Shown here one piece after another: positions 1 through 9,903 of a stretch of DNA of 64,000 nucleotides (position 1 is its first letter; the number at the start of each line of letters is the position of its first letter). The notes beneath the pieces are model-generated. The model was not told the DNA's origin. It saw nothing but the letters and a program-made list of their open reading frames with translations, and searched no databases. This DNA comes from an uncultured Acidovorax sp. (GTDB lineage: Bacteria > Pseudomonadota > Gammaproteobacteria > Burkholderiales > Burkholderiaceae_C): the NCBI GenBank assembly GCA_913774625.1, contig CAJYHL010000010.1:161604-225603 (forward strand), written 5' to 3'. The position numbers and the translations under genes are program-made.

Positions 1-1188
1 GCGCAGTGGCGCAACTGGGCCGTCCGGCCCGCGGTCCGGCCGGAAGGCGCAGGCGCGGCGCCGGCCACTGCGCTGCCCCCGTCTGCCGCCGCGTCCGGCG
101 CTCCTGCGGCCTTCCGGCACGACCCCGATCTGGAAGAGGCGGCCATCCGTTTCGCCAGCGGCGATGCGGCCGGCGCGGAAGCCGCGCTGCGCGAGCTGCT
201 GGCGCAGCAGGCGCAGGCGGAGCACGCCGCGCCGCAGGAGGTCTGGCTGGCGCTCTTCGACCTGTACCGCGCCACCGGCCAGCAGGAGCCTTTCGAGGCG
301 CTGGCCATCGAATTCGCCGGCCGGTTCGGCCGGTCCGCGCCGCTCTGGTTCTCGCTGCCCGAGCTGGCGGGCATGCCGCCCGAGCCGCCAGGGTCGGCGC
401 CTGCCATGCCCGCGCGAGAATTCAAGTGGACCGCTCCCGCGGACCTGGCTCCGCAATCGGTGGCGGCGCTGAAAGCCTCCACGCAGCGCGCTGCAGCACC
501 CTGGGATCTGACCTGGACGCGCCTGCAGCGCATCGACGCCGCAGCGGTGCCCGCGCTCGCCGACCTCTTCACCCAGTGGGCCGAGCAGCGCGATGCGCAT
601 CTGGCCTTCCATGGCGTGGAGGCCCTGCTCGACGTGCTGCAGGCGGGCACGCCCTCCGGCGACAGCAGCGCCCCGCCGCAGGGCTGGCGGCTGCGCCTGG
701 CGGCGCTGCGCCTGCTGGGCCGGCTGGATGAGTTCGAGCTGGTGGCGCTGGACTACTGCGTGACCTACGAGGTCTCGCCCCCGTCCTGGGCTCCGCCGCT
801 GTGCGTGTGCAGCGGCGGTGGCGGTGCCACCGACTGGGCGGCGCTGGAAGACATGGCGGGCGATCCGCACACGGGCTTTGGCGCCGAGTCTTCGTTCCTG
901 CCGTCGCAAGCCGACAGTCAGGCGCGCCTGGCCGGCGTGGTGGAGGGTGACGCCGCGCCGCTGCTGGAGCCGCTGGCGCTGGCCGCCGGCACCGGACCGC
1001 TGGTGGTGGCCTGCGATCGCCTGATCCGCATGGATTTCGCCGCTGCCGGCTCGGTGCTGAACTGGTCCGCCGAGCAGCAGGCGCAGGGCGGCCTGGTGCA
1101 TTTCGTGCAGCTGCCGCGCCTGGTGGCGGTGTTCTTCAACGTGGTCGGCATCGGCGAGCACGCCCGCATCGTGCCGCGCACGAACTGA
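1..1188 (+). CDS. STAS-domain protein, 5' end outside window
   Basis: The frame is open from the first base, so the start lies to the left of the window. The visible 395 residues begin with an Ala/Pro-rich linker. A FimV-like segment follows ([13 protein letters not shown], then an Ala/Leu-rich helix) that resembles a short tetratricopeptide unit. After about residue 135 comes a STAS-like block: FKWTAPADL, then [16 protein letters not shown], then [18 protein letters not shown] folds usually mediate protein-protein regulation, but the partner is not known here. The C-terminal third is also homologous in style to STAS-associated regulators and ends [12 protein letters not shown]. It lies 65 bp upstream of hslV on the same strand and could be co-transcribed. 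The family call is from pattern recognition only. No catalytic motif is visible. Confidence 0.7.
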   Translation, partial: AQWRNWAVRPAVRPEGAGAAPATALPPSAAASGAPAAFRHDPDLEEAAIRFASGDAAGAEAALRELLAQQAQAEHAAPQEVWLALFDLYRATGQQEPFEALAIEFAGRFGRSAPLWFSLPELAGMPPEPPGSAPAMPAREFKWTAPADLAPQSVAALKASTQRAAAPWDLTWTRLQRIDAAAVPALADLFTQWAEQRDAHLAFHGVEALLDVLQAGTPSGDSSAPPQGWRLRLAALRLLGRLDEFELVALDYCVTYEVSPPSWAPPLCVCSGGGGATDWAALEDMAGDPHTGFGAESSFLPSQADSQARLAGVVEGDAAPLLEPLALAAGTGPLVVACDRLIRMDFAAAGSVLNWSAEQQAQGGLVHFVQLPRLVAVFFNVVGIGEHARIVPRTN

Positions 1189-1253
1189 GGCTCCGCCCGC
1201 CGCCGCCCCCGGCGCGCTTGCAAAGCCCGGCGCAGCCCCCATCTGCGGGCGCT

Positions 1254-1799
1254 ATGGAACAGTTTCACGGCACCACCATCCTCAGCGTCCGCCGCCAGAC
1301 GGCGGACGGCATACAGGTCGCCATCGGCGGCGACGGCCAGGTCACCCTGGGCAACATCGTGGTCAAGGGCACGGCGCGCAAGGTGCGCAAGCTCTACCAC
1401 GGCAAGGTGCTGGCGGGCTTCGCCGGCGCCACGGCGGATGCGTTCACCCTCTTCGAGCGCTTCGAGGCCAAGCTGGAAAAGCATCAGGGCCACCTGACCC
1501 GCGCTGCCATCGAGCTGACCAAGGACTGGCGCACCGACCGCGTGCTGCGCCGCCTGGAAGCCATGCTGGCCGTGGCCGACGAGAGCGCCTCGCTCATCAT
1601 CACCGGCAACGGCGACGTGCTGGAGCCCGAGCAGGGCATCGTCGCCATCGGCTCGGGCGGCGCCTATGCGCATTCGGCTGCCAAGGCGCTGCTGAACCAC
1701 ACCGAGCTGTCCGCCGAAGAGGTGGTGAGGAAGTCGCTGCAGATCGCCGGCGAGCTCTGCATCTACACCAACATGAACCACACCATCGAGACGCTGTGA
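1254..1799 (+). CDS. hslV: ATP-dependent protease HslVU, peptidase subunit HslV
   Basis: This is the threonine peptidase of the HslVU (ClpQY) cytoplasmic protease, which degrades proteins unfolded by HslU. The 181-residue length fits the family. The N-terminus reads [14 protein letters not shown]. The first Thr of TTILSVRR is the expected catalytic nucleophile after removal of the short propeptide. Conserved blocks [34 protein letters not shown] and IGSGGAYA are intact. The ATG at 1254 is chosen because an upstream in-frame ATG at 1218 would add 12 non-conserved Pro/Ala residues. No strong Shine-Dalgarno is seen. HslU follows after 117 bp that contain a dispersed repeat. Confidence 0.95.
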   Translation: MEQFHGTTILSVRRQTADGIQVAIGGDGQVTLGNIVVKGTARKVRKLYHGKVLAGFAGATADAFTLFERFEAKLEKHQGHLTRAAIELTKDWRTDRVLRRLEAMLAVADESASLIITGNGDVLEPEQGIVAIGSGGAYAHSAAKALLNHTELSAEEVVRKSLQIAGELCIYTNMNHTIETL

Positions 1800-1832
1800 G
1801 CGCGGCCCCCGGGCTGCATCACCTCTCGATTT

Positions 1833-1881
1833 GCTATTGATTTGGTAGCTTCCTGCGCAGATGGATCTTGCGCAGGCGGCC
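1833..1881 (+). repeat. 49-nt dispersed repeat, copy A (hslV-hslU gap)
   Basis: A 17-nt box with inverted ends (GCTAT...GTAGC, 1833-1849) is followed by exactly 28 nt and then GGCC. The 28-nt part contains a perfect 8-bp hairpin, CCTGCGCA (1852-1859) against TGCGCAGG (1869-1876). The same architecture recurs near 15397, 21594, 28026, 32406(-), 50100(-) and 51577(-). It lies 36 bp before the hslU start, so it is transcribed with the operon. Confidence 0.75.
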
Positions 1882-1916
1882 TTTTTGGCTTTGAACTGCA
1901 AAGGCAGGCACCGCAC

Positions 1917-3239
1917 ATGTCCTCCATGACCCCCCAGGAAATCGTCTCCGAACTCGACCGCCACATCGTGGGCCAGCACGGCGCCAAGCGCGCCGTGGCC
2001 ATCGCTCTGCGCAACCGCTGGCGCCGCCAGCAGGTGGAAGGCGGGCTGCGCCAGGAGATCACGCCCAAGAACATCCTCATGATCGGCCCCACCGGCGTGG
2101 GCAAGACCGAGATCGCCCGGCGCCTGGCGCGGCTGGCCGATGCGCCCTTCATCAAGGTCGAGGCCACCAAGTTCACCGAGGTGGGCTACGTGGGCAAGGA
2201 CGTCGATTCCATCATCCGCGACCTGGTGGAGATCGCCGTCAAGCAGACGCGCGAGGCCGACATGAAGGGCCTGCGCGCCCGCGCCGAAGACGCCGCGGAA
2301 GACCGCATCCTCGACGTGCTGGTGCCGGCGGCCCGCACGGCCGGCGACGTGCCGCCCGCCGACAGCACGGCGCGCCAGGTCTTCCGCAAGAAGCTGCGCG
2401 AGGGGCAGCTGAACGACAAGGAGATCGAGATCGAGCTGGCCGACGCCCGCCCGCAGCTGGAGATCATGGGCCCGCAGGGCATGGCGGAGATGGCCGAGCA
2501 GTTGCGCGGCATGTTCAGCCAGATGGGCCAGGAGCGCCGCAAGACGCGCCGCCTCAAGATCGGCGATGCGCTCAAGCAACTGACCGACGAGGAGGCCGCC
2601 AAGCTGGTCAACGAGGAGGACGTCAAGACCCGCGCCCTGCAGAACGCCGAGCAGAACGGCATCGTCTTCCTGGACGAGATCGACAAGGTCGCCACCCGCC
2701 AGGAGACGAGCGGTTCCGACGTGTCGCGCCAGGGCGTGCAGCGCGACCTGCTGCCCCTGGTGGAGGGCACGACGGTGTCCACCAAGTACGGCATGGTCAA
2801 GACCGACCACATCCTCTTCATCGCCTCGGGCGCCTTCCACCTGTCCAAGCCCAGCGACCTGATCCCCGAGCTGCAGGGGCGCTTCCCGATCCGGGTGGAG
2901 CTGGAGTCGCTGTCGGTGCAGGACTTCGAGGCCATCCTCACGAACACCCATGCCTCGCTGGTCAAGCAGTACCAGGCGCTGCTGGCCACCGAGGGCGTGA
3001 CGCTGGAATTCACGCCCGAAGGCATCACCCGGCTGGCCCGCATCGCCTTCGAGGTCAACGAGCGCACAGAGAACATCGGCGCGCGGCGCCTGTCCACGGT
3101 GATGGAGCGCCTGCTGGACGAGGTGAGCTTCGACGCGGCACGGCTATCGGGCCAGCAGGTGTCGATTGATGCTGCCTATGTCGATGCGCGGCTCGAGTCC
3201 CTGAGCCAGGACGAGGACCTGTCCCGATACATCTTGTAG
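1917..3239 (+). CDS. hslU: HslVU protease ATPase/unfoldase HslU
   Basis: This is the AAA+ unfoldase that feeds substrates to HslV. The 440-residue protein has the HslU N-terminal signature [16 protein letters not shown]. Walker A is GPTGVGKT (about 57-64), the [16 protein letters not shown] pore-loop region carries the GYVG motif, and Walker B is IVFLDEIDK. The C-terminus ends SRYIL, matching the HslU tail that docks into HslV. The family's I-domain insertion lies between the Walker motifs. ATG 1917 is preferred to the upstream in-frame ATG at 1842, which would translate the dispersed repeat; a second ATG at 1926 is also possible. It probably forms an operon with hslV. Confidence 0.95.
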   Translation: MSSMTPQEIVSELDRHIVGQHGAKRAVAIALRNRWRRQQVEGGLRQEITPKNILMIGPTGVGKTEIARRLARLADAPFIKVEATKFTEVGYVGKDVDSIIRDLVEIAVKQTREADMKGLRARAEDAAEDRILDVLVPAARTAGDVPPADSTARQVFRKKLREGQLNDKEIEIELADARPQLEIMGPQGMAEMAEQLRGMFSQMGQERRKTRRLKIGDALKQLTDEEAAKLVNEEDVKTRALQNAEQNGIVFLDEIDKVATRQETSGSDVSRQGVQRDLLPLVEGTTVSTKYGMVKTDHILFIASGAFHLSKPSDLIPELQGRFPIRVELESLSVQDFEAILTNTHASLVKQYQALLATEGVTLEFTPEGITRLARIAFEVNERTENIGARRLSTVMERLLDEVSFDAARLSGQQVSIDAAYVDARLESLSQDEDLSRYIL

Positions 3240-3386
3240 TCGTATGGGGCCACAGCCCCGGCAGCTTCAGGTTGCACTTGCATACCACCACCTAAGTGCT
3301 TGCACGATAAGGATTTTCAGCGGATTCCGCCTTTGGAATTCGCTTCTAAGTCCTTGATTTCATTGCAAAGTTTTATGTAACCCCCC

Positions 3387-3414
3387 TTGAATGGTGTGCT
3401 TTTCCTGCTACAGT
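3387..3414 (+). promoter_or_regulatory. Predicted dcw promoter upstream of mraZ
   Basis: TTGAAT (3387-3392), a 16-bp spacer and TACAGT (3409-3414) form a sigma70-like promoter. TGC directly before the -10 gives an extended -10. Transcription would begin near 3421, inside the MraZ boxes. It is read from sequence only. Confidence 0.6.
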
Positions 3415-3447
3415 GGGAAAAAGTGCAATTAAGTGGTGAGAAGTGCC
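3413..3447 (+). promoter_or_regulatory. MraZ operator: four GTG repeats at 10-bp spacing
   Basis: GTGGGAAAAA, GTGCAATTAA, GTGGTGAGAA and GTGCC start at 3413, 3423, 3433 and 3443, exactly one helical turn apart. MraZ is known to bind direct TGGGN-type repeats spaced by 5 nt upstream of its own gene. The array overlaps the predicted -10 and start site, which fits autorepression of the dcw cluster. Confidence 0.65.
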
Positions 3448-3500
3448 TTTTTGCTCCATTCCGGGGTCGAAAAGGTCGCCACCAACCTGGGGTTCCATTC

Positions 3501-3929
3501 GTGTTTCAAGGGGCGTCATCGCTGAGTCTCGATGCCAAGGGGCGGCTGTCTGTGCCGACCCGGCATCGTGACGTCCTCTCGGCGACGGCTGGCGGCCAGC
3601 TCACCATCACCAAGCACCCGCACGGCTGCCTGATGGTGTTCCCGCGCCCCGAATGGGAAAAATTCCGCGAACGCATCGCCGAGCTGCCCATGTCGGCCCA
3701 GTGGTGGAAGCGCATCTTCCTGGGCAATGCGCAGGACGTCGAAATGGACGGCACGGGCCGCGTGCTGGTGTCGCCCGAGCTGCGCCAGGCTGCCGGCATC
3801 ACGCGCGACACCATGCTGCTGGGCATGGGCAACCACTTCGAGCTCTGGGACAAGGCCACCTACGAGGCCAAGGAAGCCGAAGCCATGCAGGCCGCCATGC
3901 CCGAAGTCTTCCAGGACTTCTCTTTCTAG
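3501..3929 (+). CDS. mraZ: Transcriptional regulator MraZ
   Basis: MraZ is the DNA-binding repressor that heads the division and cell-wall cluster. The 142-residue protein has two SpoVT/AbrB-like MraZ repeats. The first is [22 protein letters not shown], with the conserved DAKGR; the second is [20 protein letters not shown], with [10 protein letters not shown]. The GTG at 3501 is chosen because homology begins with FQGAS, while the in-frame ATG at 3387 would start in the promoter. A GGGGT lies about 10 nt upstream as a weak ribosome site. Four operator repeats lie just upstream. rsmH begins 8 bp downstream. Confidence 0.95.
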   Translation: MFQGASSLSLDAKGRLSVPTRHRDVLSATAGGQLTITKHPHGCLMVFPRPEWEKFRERIAELPMSAQWWKRIFLGNAQDVEMDGTGRVLVSPELRQAAGITRDTMLLGMGNHFELWDKATYEAKEAEAMQAAMPEVFQDFSF

Positions 3930-3937
3930 GTCCGACG

Positions 3938-4870
3938 GTGCAATCCACCTTGCTGCAACACACCACCGTACTGCTGGACGAAGCGGTCGATGCCCTGCTG
4001 GGCGCGGCCGGCGAGCCGGCGGCCGGCACCTTCATCGACGGGACCTTCGGACGCGGAGGGCATTCGCGCCGCATATTGCTGCGGCTCGGGCCGGGGGGGC
4101 GCCTGCTGGCGTTCGACAAGGACCCCGAAGCCATAGCCGAGGCAGCGCGCATCACCGATGCGCGTTTTTCCATTCGGCACGAGGGTTTTCGCCATCTCGG
4201 CGAACTGCCTCCGGCGAGCGCCGCCGGCGTGCTGCTGGACCTGGGCGTCAGCTCGCCTCAGATCGACAGCCCCGCGCGGGGCTTCAGTTTCCGTTTCGAC
4301 GGCCCGCTGGACATGCGCATGGACACCACGCGCGGCCAGAGCGTGGCCGAGTGGCTCGCCGATGCCGAAGTCGGGCAGATTGCGGAGGTGATACGTGAAT
4401 ACGGCGAAGAGCGGTTTGCTGGCCCCATTGCAAAGGCGATTGTTGCTCGCCGGCAGGAACGCGGCCCCATCGGCAGCACTGCCGAGCTGGCCGAGCTCGT
4501 GGCTGGTGCGGTCCGCACCCGCGAACAAGGCCAGAACCCTGCAACACGCACCTTCCAGGCTCTTCGGATTTTCATCAATGCCGAGCTGGAGGAACTGCAG
4601 CAGGCGCTAGAGGCCAGCCTGCGCGTGCTGGCGCCGGGCGGGCGGCTGGTGGTCATCAGCTTCCATTCGCTCGAAGACCGCATCGTCAAGCAGTTCATCG
4701 CCCAGCATTCCAAGGAGGTCTATGACCGCCGTGCGCCGTTCGCGGCGCCGCAGCCCATGCGCCTGGCAGCGCTGGACCGCATCAAGCCCGGCGCCGCCGA
4801 GGTGGCCGCCAACCCGCGAGCGCGCAGCGCCGTGATGCGGGTGGCCGAGCGAACGGAAGTCCCGGCATGA
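3938..4870 (+). CDS. rsmH: 16S rRNA m4C1402 methyltransferase RsmH
   Basis: RsmH (MraW) uses S-adenosylmethionine to N4-methylate C1402 of 16S rRNA. The 310-residue protein shows [13 protein letters not shown] at the N-terminus, the SAM-binding [17 protein letters not shown], the [12 protein letters not shown] block, the PLDMRMD motif and the C-terminal [20 protein letters not shown] start at 3938 gives the usual length. No ATG lies in frame close by, and the upstream in-frame ATG at 3653 overlaps mraZ. Its stop overlaps the ftsL start (ATGA at 4867), so the two are probably translationally coupled. Confidence 0.95.
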   Translation: MQSTLLQHTTVLLDEAVDALLGAAGEPAAGTFIDGTFGRGGHSRRILLRLGPGGRLLAFDKDPEAIAEAARITDARFSIRHEGFRHLGELPPASAAGVLLDLGVSSPQIDSPARGFSFRFDGPLDMRMDTTRGQSVAEWLADAEVGQIAEVIREYGEERFAGPIAKAIVARRQERGPIGSTAELAELVAGAVRTREQGQNPATRTFQALRIFINAELEELQQALEASLRVLAPGGRLVVISFHSLEDRIVKQFIAQHSKEVYDRRAPFAAPQPMRLAALDRIKPGAAEVAANPRARSAVMRVAERTEVPA

Positions 4871-5202
4871 CGCGGCTCAACCTGGTGCTGCTGCTGGCGG
4901 TGATGGTCAGCGCGATGTTCGTGGTGCGCACGCAGTACGAGTCGCGCCTGCTGTTCACCGAGCTCGACCGCGCGGTGGCCGAATCGCGCCGGCTGGAGAC
5001 CGAGCACCAGCGCCTGCAGGTCGAAAAGCGCGCCCAGGCCACGCCGCTGCGCATCGAGAAGCTCGCGCGCGACCGTCTGCAGATGCGCACGGCCACGCCC
5101 GCGATCACCCAGTACGTGACCGACAGCGGCGCCATCGTGCCGCCTGTGGCTGCGCCCGAGCCGGCAGCCTCCGCGCAGAGCGCGAGCGGGAGGCGTCCAT
5201 GA
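4867..5202 (+). CDS. ftsL: Cell division protein FtsL
   Basis: FtsL is a small bitopic divisome protein that works with FtsB and FtsQ to activate FtsWI. The 111 residues start with a short cytoplasmic tail and one membrane segment (about 4-20, [17 protein letters not shown]). A periplasmic coiled-coil follows (about 30-60, [23 protein letters not shown]), then the LARDRLQM motif usual after the coil. The C-terminal 30 residues are Pro/Ala-rich and variable. Its start overlaps rsmH by ATGA and its stop overlaps ftsI by ATGA. Confidence 0.9.
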   Translation: MTRLNLVLLLAVMVSAMFVVRTQYESRLLFTELDRAVAESRRLETEHQRLQVEKRAQATPLRIEKLARDRLQMRTATPAITQYVTDSGAIVPPVAAPEPAASAQSASGRRP

Positions 5203-6950
5203 GGAACAGCCGCAGCGTCAACTACACCTCCAGCCCGCTGCTGGCGTCGCGCACGCCGCTCTGGCGCAGCAAGTTCATCGTCGCCCTGGTGGCCTTGGGC
5301 TTCGTGGGCCTGGCCGCCCGCGCCGCCTACGTGCAGGTGTTCGACAACGCCTTCTTCCAGCGCCAGGGAGAGGTGCGCTTCGCCCGCACGCTGGAACTGC
5401 CGGCCAACCGGGGCCGCATCCTCGACCGCAACGGCCTGATCCTCGCCTCCAGCGTGCCGGCCGCCAGCATCTGGGCCATTCCCGAAGACGTGGAGCAGGA
5501 CGACCCCGAGGTCAAGGCCAAGCTGCGCCAACTGGCCAAGCTGCTGGAGATGCCGCAGTCCGCGCTGCAGGCCAAGCTGGCCGACGAGGACAAGACCTTC
5601 GTCTGGATCAAGCGCCAGCTCGACTGGGAGGTGGGCCAGCAGATCACCGCGCTGAACATCAAGGGCATCTACCTGCGCAAGGAGTACAAGCGCCAGTACC
5701 CCGAGGGCGAGGCCGCAGCGCACGTCGTGGGCTTCACCAACGTGGAAGACCAGGGCCAGGAAGGCATCGAGCTGGCGTTCAACAAGGAGCTGGGCGGCAA
5801 GGCTGGCTCGCGCCGCGTCATCAAGGACCGCCTGGGCCGCGTGGTCGAAGGGGTCGGCGCCGACGTGCCGCCCGTGGACGGCCAGGACGTGCAGCTGTCC
5901 ATCGACAGCAAGGTGCAGTTCTTCGCCTACCAGAAGCTGCGCGACCAGGTGGCGCTGCACAAGGCCAAGGCCGGCAGCGTGGTGGTGATCGACGCGCACA
6001 CGGGCGAATTGCTGGCGCTGGCCAACTACCCCAGCTACGTGCCCGACAAGCGCCAGAACCTCACCGGCGAGCAGCTGCGCAACCGCGCCATCACCGACGT
6101 GTTCGAGCCCGGCTCGACCATGAAGCCCTTCACCATCGGCCTGGCGCTGGAGACCGGCCGCGTGCGGCCCGACACCATCATCGACACCAACCCCGGCCGC
6201 GTCACCGTCACCGGCTCCACCATCTCCGACACCAGCAACCACGGCGTGCTGACCGTGGAAGGCGTGATCCAGAAGTCCAGCAACGTGGGCACGACCAAGA
6301 TCGCGATGACGCTGCCGGCCAAGGAGATGTGGGAAACCTTCAGCGCCGCCGGCTTCGGCCAGAAGCCGCAGATCCACTTCCCCGGCGTGGTGACCGGGCG
6401 CCTGCGCCCCTACAAGACCTGGCGGCCGATCGAGCAGGCCACCATGTCCTACGGCTACGGCCTCTCGGCCAGTCTGCTGCAGATGGCGCGTTCCTATACC
6501 GTGTTCGCCAACGACGGCAAGATCATTCCCGCCACCATCCTGAAGAACGACCAGCCCGCCGTCGGCGTGCCGGTCTTCTCCGAGCGCACGGCCGCGCAGA
6601 TCCGCAAGATGCTGCAGATGGCCGCCGGTCCGGGCGGCACGGGCCAGCAGGCGCAGACCGTGGGCTACTCGGTGGGCGGCAAGTCCGGCACGGCCCGCAA
6701 GCAGGTGGGCAAGCACTATGCAGCCGGCAAGTACCGCGGCTGGTTCACCGGCCTCGCGCCCATCGACAAGCCCCGCATCATCGTGGCCGTGATGATCGAC
6801 GAGCCCAGCGACGGCGTGTTCTACGGCGGCGCCGTGGCCGCGCCCGTGTTCAGCGTGGTGGTGCAGCAGACCCTGCGCATGATGGGTGTGCAGCCCGACA
6901 TGGCGGTCAAGCCCCAGATCGTCGCCGATACCGTGAAGGAGCCGCTATGA
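5199..6950 (+). CDS. ftsI: Septal peptidoglycan transpeptidase FtsI (PBP3)
   Basis: FtsI is the penicillin-binding transpeptidase that crosslinks septal peptidoglycan with FtsW. The 583 residues comprise a cytoplasmic tail, one membrane anchor (about 26-46) and the non-penicillin-binding module with RGRILDRNG (about 71-79). The transpeptidase domain has all three active-site motifs: STMK with nucleophile Ser306, SSN at 360-362, and KSGT at 495-498. These positions fall within one or two residues of the Escherichia coli enzyme. Overlaps of ATGA at both ends place it inside the dcw coupling chain. Confidence 0.97.
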   Translation: MRNSRSVNYTSSPLLASRTPLWRSKFIVALVALGFVGLAARAAYVQVFDNAFFQRQGEVRFARTLELPANRGRILDRNGLILASSVPAASIWAIPEDVEQDDPEVKAKLRQLAKLLEMPQSALQAKLADEDKTFVWIKRQLDWEVGQQITALNIKGIYLRKEYKRQYPEGEAAAHVVGFTNVEDQGQEGIELAFNKELGGKAGSRRVIKDRLGRVVEGVGADVPPVDGQDVQLSIDSKVQFFAYQKLRDQVALHKAKAGSVVVIDAHTGELLALANYPSYVPDKRQNLTGEQLRNRAITDVFEPGSTMKPFTIGLALETGRVRPDTIIDTNPGRVTVTGSTISDTSNHGVLTVEGVIQKSSNVGTTKIAMTLPAKEMWETFSAAGFGQKPQIHFPGVVTGRLRPYKTWRPIEQATMSYGYGLSASLLQMARSYTVFANDGKIIPATILKNDQPAVGVPVFSERTAAQIRKMLQMAAGPGGTGQQAQTVGYSVGGKSGTARKQVGKHYAAGKYRGWFTGLAPIDKPRIIVAVMIDEPSDGVFYGGAVAAPVFSVVVQQTLRMMGVQPDMAVKPQIVADTVKEPL

Positions 6951-8458
6951 CCCAGGCCGCCCTCTCCCTCGCCTCGGTGCAGGACGTGGTGCTCTGGCTG
7001 CGCGACCGCGTCACCGGCACGCTGCAGACCGACAGCCGCCTGGTCATGCCCGGCGACGGTTTCGTCGCCTGGCCCGGCGCCGCCACCGACGGCCGCGCCC
7101 ATGTGGGCGAGGCGCTGGCGCGCGGCGCCACGGCCTGCCTGGTGGAGCAGGAGGGCATCGAGCGCTTCGGCTTCGAGGTTCCGCAGGTCGCCGCGCTGCG
7201 CGGCCTGAAGGCGGCGCTGGGCCTGATCGCCACCGAATGGTTCGGCCTGCCCACCCACCGGCTGGACGTGCTGGCCGTGACCGGCACCAACGGCAAGACC
7301 AGCACCGCCTGGTGGTTGGCCGAGGCGCTCAACGTGCTCGACCGCGAGCGGCTCGGCGTACCCGGCGGCTGCGCGGTGGTGGGCACCCTGGGCGCGGGCC
7401 GGCCGCCCATGCTGGAGACCACGGGCATGACCACGCCCGACCCGGTGCGGCTGCAGCGCGTGTTCCAGCGTTTCGCCGACGCGGGCCATACGGCCTGCGC
7501 CATCGAGGCCTCGTCCATCGGCCTGGCCGAGCACCGGCTGGCCGGCACCCGCGTGCGCGTGGCGCTCTTCACCAACTTCACCCAGGACCATCTGGACTAC
7601 CACTCCACCATGGCCGCCTACTGGCAGGCCAAGGCCATGCTCTTCGACGCGCCCGGCCTGCAGGCCGCGGTGGTCAACATCGACGACCTGCGCGGCGCCG
7701 AACTGCACGCCACGCTGTCCGAGCGTCCGCTGGATCTCTGGAGCATCTCCCTGCGCGGCCCGGCCCGGCTGCAGGCGCGCGACATCGTCCATGGCGACGA
7801 GGGCCTGGCCTTCACCGTGGCCGAAGGCGCCCATGCCCACGTGCTGCAGACCCGGCTGATCGGGCTCTACAACGTCTCCAACCTGCTGGGCGTGATCGCG
7901 GCGATGCGCGCCATCGGCGTGCCGCTGGAGCATGCGCTCTACGCCTGCGCCCAGCTCACGCCCGTGCCCGGCCGCATGCAGCAGATCAGCCAGCCCGGCC
8001 AGCCGCTGGTGGCCGTGGACTACGCCCACACGCCCGACGCGCTCGACCAGGCGCTGCTGGCCCTGCGGCCCGTGGCCCAGGCGCGCGGCGGGCGCCTGTG
8101 GTGCGTGTTCGGCTGCGGCGGCAACCGCGATGCGGCCAAGCGTCCGCTGATGGGCGCCGCCGCGCAGCAGCGGGCCGACCGCGTGCTGGTCACCAGCGAC
8201 AACCCCCGCGGCGAAGATCCGGCCGGGATCATCCACCAGATCCTGCAGGGCTGCGTCGCCGGCCTGACCGTGCAGGCCGAACCCGACCGCGCCGCCGCCA
8301 TCGCGCTGGCGCTGCGCGATGCTGCTCCCGAAGACGTGGTGCTGATCGCCGGCAAGGGCCACGAGGACTACCAGGAGACGGCCGGCGAGCGCCGCCCGTT
8401 CTCCGACATGGAACATGCCCGCGCCGCCCTGGCCCGGCGTTCTGGGAGCGCCGCATGA
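6947..8458 (+). CDS. murE: UDP-MurNAc-tripeptide synthetase MurE
   Basis: MurE adds the third residue of the peptidoglycan stem peptide. The 503-residue protein has the Mur-ligase ATP loop [10 protein letters not shown], the central domain [10 protein letters not shown] and ATVNIDD-like blocks, and the C-terminal substrate pocket. The motif DNPR ([10 protein letters not shown]) is diagnostic for meso-diaminopimelate rather than lysine. GKGHEDYQ near the C-terminus is also typical. The start ATG 6947 overlaps the ftsI stop; the in-frame ATG at 6329 would lie deep within ftsI and is rejected. Its stop overlaps murF by ATGA. Confidence 0.96.
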   Translation: MTQAALSLASVQDVVLWLRDRVTGTLQTDSRLVMPGDGFVAWPGAATDGRAHVGEALARGATACLVEQEGIERFGFEVPQVAALRGLKAALGLIATEWFGLPTHRLDVLAVTGTNGKTSTAWWLAEALNVLDRERLGVPGGCAVVGTLGAGRPPMLETTGMTTPDPVRLQRVFQRFADAGHTACAIEASSIGLAEHRLAGTRVRVALFTNFTQDHLDYHSTMAAYWQAKAMLFDAPGLQAAVVNIDDLRGAELHATLSERPLDLWSISLRGPARLQARDIVHGDEGLAFTVAEGAHAHVLQTRLIGLYNVSNLLGVIAAMRAIGVPLEHALYACAQLTPVPGRMQQISQPGQPLVAVDYAHTPDALDQALLALRPVAQARGGRLWCVFGCGGNRDAAKRPLMGAAAQQRADRVLVTSDNPRGEDPAGIIHQILQGCVAGLTVQAEPDRAAAIALALRDAAPEDVVLIAGKGHEDYQETAGERRPFSDMEHARAALARRSGSAA

Positions 8459-9903
8459 ACGACCGGCAAGCTCCCATGCTCACCCTGCAGCAGGCCCATG
8501 CGCTGCTGGCCGGCCGCGTACCCGGCGCGCGCCTGGTCGGCGACGGTGCCACGCCGCTGTCGCGCGTGCATACCGACACGCGCACGCTGGCCGCGGGCGA
8601 CCTGTTCGTCGCGCTCAAGGGCGAGCGCTTCGATGCCAACGCCTTCCTGGCCGATGCGCGCGCCGCGGGTGCCGCCGCCGCGCTGGCGCACGGCGGGCTG
8701 GAGGCCGCAGGCCTGGCCGGCATCGAAGTGCCCGACACGCTCAAGGCCCTGGGCGCGCTGGCGGCCGGCTGGCGCGCGCAGTTCGCCCTGCCGCTGATCG
8801 GCGTGACCGGCAGCAACGGCAAGACCACCGTCACCCAGATGTGCGCCGCCGTGCTGCGCGCCTGGCAGGGGGATGCCGCCTTCGCCACCCAGGGCAACTT
8901 CAACAACGACATCGGCGTGCCGCTGATGCTGCTGCGCCTCACCGCCGCGCACCGCGCCGCCGTGATCGAGATGGGCATGAACCATCCGGGCGAGATCGCC
9001 TATCTGGCGGACCTGGCCCGACCCACGGTGGCGCTGGTCAACAACGCGCAGCGCGAGCACCTCGAATTCATGCATACGGTGGAAGCCGTGGCACGCGAGA
9101 ACGGCTCGGTGCTGTCCGCGCTGCCGCCGGACGGCGTGGCCGTGTTCCCGGCGGGCGATGCCTACACGCCGCTCTGGCGCGGGCTGGCGGCCGGCCGCCG
9201 CTGCATCACCTTCAGCGCTGCGCCCGAAGCGGGCGGCGAGGTGCACTGCATCGCCGCCGACTGGCAGGGCGGGGCCTGGCAGGTCCGCATCGCCACGCCG
9301 GCCGGCAGCTTCGCCGCCACGCTGCACATCGCGGGCCGCCACAACGTGGTCAACGCGCTGGCCGTGACGGCCTGCGCCGTCGCGGCCGGCGTGCCGCTCG
9401 CGGCCATCGCCCAGGGGCTGGCCGCGTTCGAGCCGGTCAAGGGCCGCTCGCGCGCCTTCGCGCTGGCCCAGGGCGCACGCAGCCTGACCGTGGTGGACGA
9501 CACCTACAACGCCAACCCGGACTCCATGCAGGCCGCCATCGACGTGCTGGCCGAGCTGCCCGGCCCGCGCCTGCTGGTGCTGGGCGACATGGGCGAGGTC
9601 GGGAACGAGGGGCCCCGCTTCCATGCGGAGGCGGGGGAGCAGGCGCGCCAGGGCGGCATCGAGCAGCTCTATGCCCTGGGCGCGCAGAGCACGCATGCCG
9701 CGGCGGCCTTCGGCCCGGCGGCGCGGCATTTCGACGACATGGCATCGCTGCAGGCAGCGGTGCGCGAGGCGCTGCCCGCGGTGGGCAGCGTGCTGGTGAA
9801 GGGATCCCGGTTCATGAAGATGGAGCAAGTGGTGCAGGTGCTGGAAGCCGACGCACAGGAACAAGCGGGCCGCGGCCCGGCGCGGGAGGTGTCCGCATGC
9901 TGA
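8455..9903 (+). CDS. murF: UDP-MurNAc-tripeptide:D-Ala-D-Ala ligase MurF
   Basis: MurF attaches D-alanyl-D-alanine to complete the UDP-MurNAc-pentapeptide. The 482 residues include the N-terminal substrate domain ([22 protein letters not shown]), the ATP loop [22 protein letters not shown], and the MGMNHPGEI motif. The C-terminal domain carries [11 protein letters not shown] and VLGDMGEVG. It starts at the ATGA overlap with murE. Its last codons overlap the mraY start by 7 nt (ATG CTGA at 9897-9903). Confidence 0.96.
   Translation: MNDRQAPMLTLQQAHALLAGRVPGARLVGDGATPLSRVHTDTRTLAAGDLFVALKGERFDANAFLADARAAGAAAALAHGGLEAAGLAGIEVPDTLKALGALAAGWRAQFALPLIGVTGSNGKTTVTQMCAAVLRAWQGDAAFATQGNFNNDIGVPLMLLRLTAAHRAAVIEMGMNHPGEIAYLADLARPTVALVNNAQREHLEFMHTVEAVARENGSVLSALPPDGVAVFPAGDAYTPLWRGLAAGRRCITFSAAPEAGGEVHCIAADWQGGAWQVRIATPAGSFAATLHIAGRHNVVNALAVTACAVAAGVPLAAIAQGLAAFEPVKGRSRAFALAQGARSLTVVDDTYNANPDSMQAAIDVLAELPGPRLLVLGDMGEVGNEGPRFHAEAGEQARQGGIEQLYALGAQSTHAAAAFGPAARHFDDMASLQAAVREALPAVGSVLVKGSRFMKMEQVVQVLEADAQEQAGRGPAREVSAC

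Noticed and set aside
918..2951. A 677-residue minus-strand frame opposite hslV and hslU
   Set aside because: It is the antisense shadow of recognised genes, rich in His, Leu, Ala and Gly as expected for GC-rich complementary frames, with no family features. The same holds for the long minus-strand frames opposite ftsI, murE, murD, ftsZ, thiC and others.
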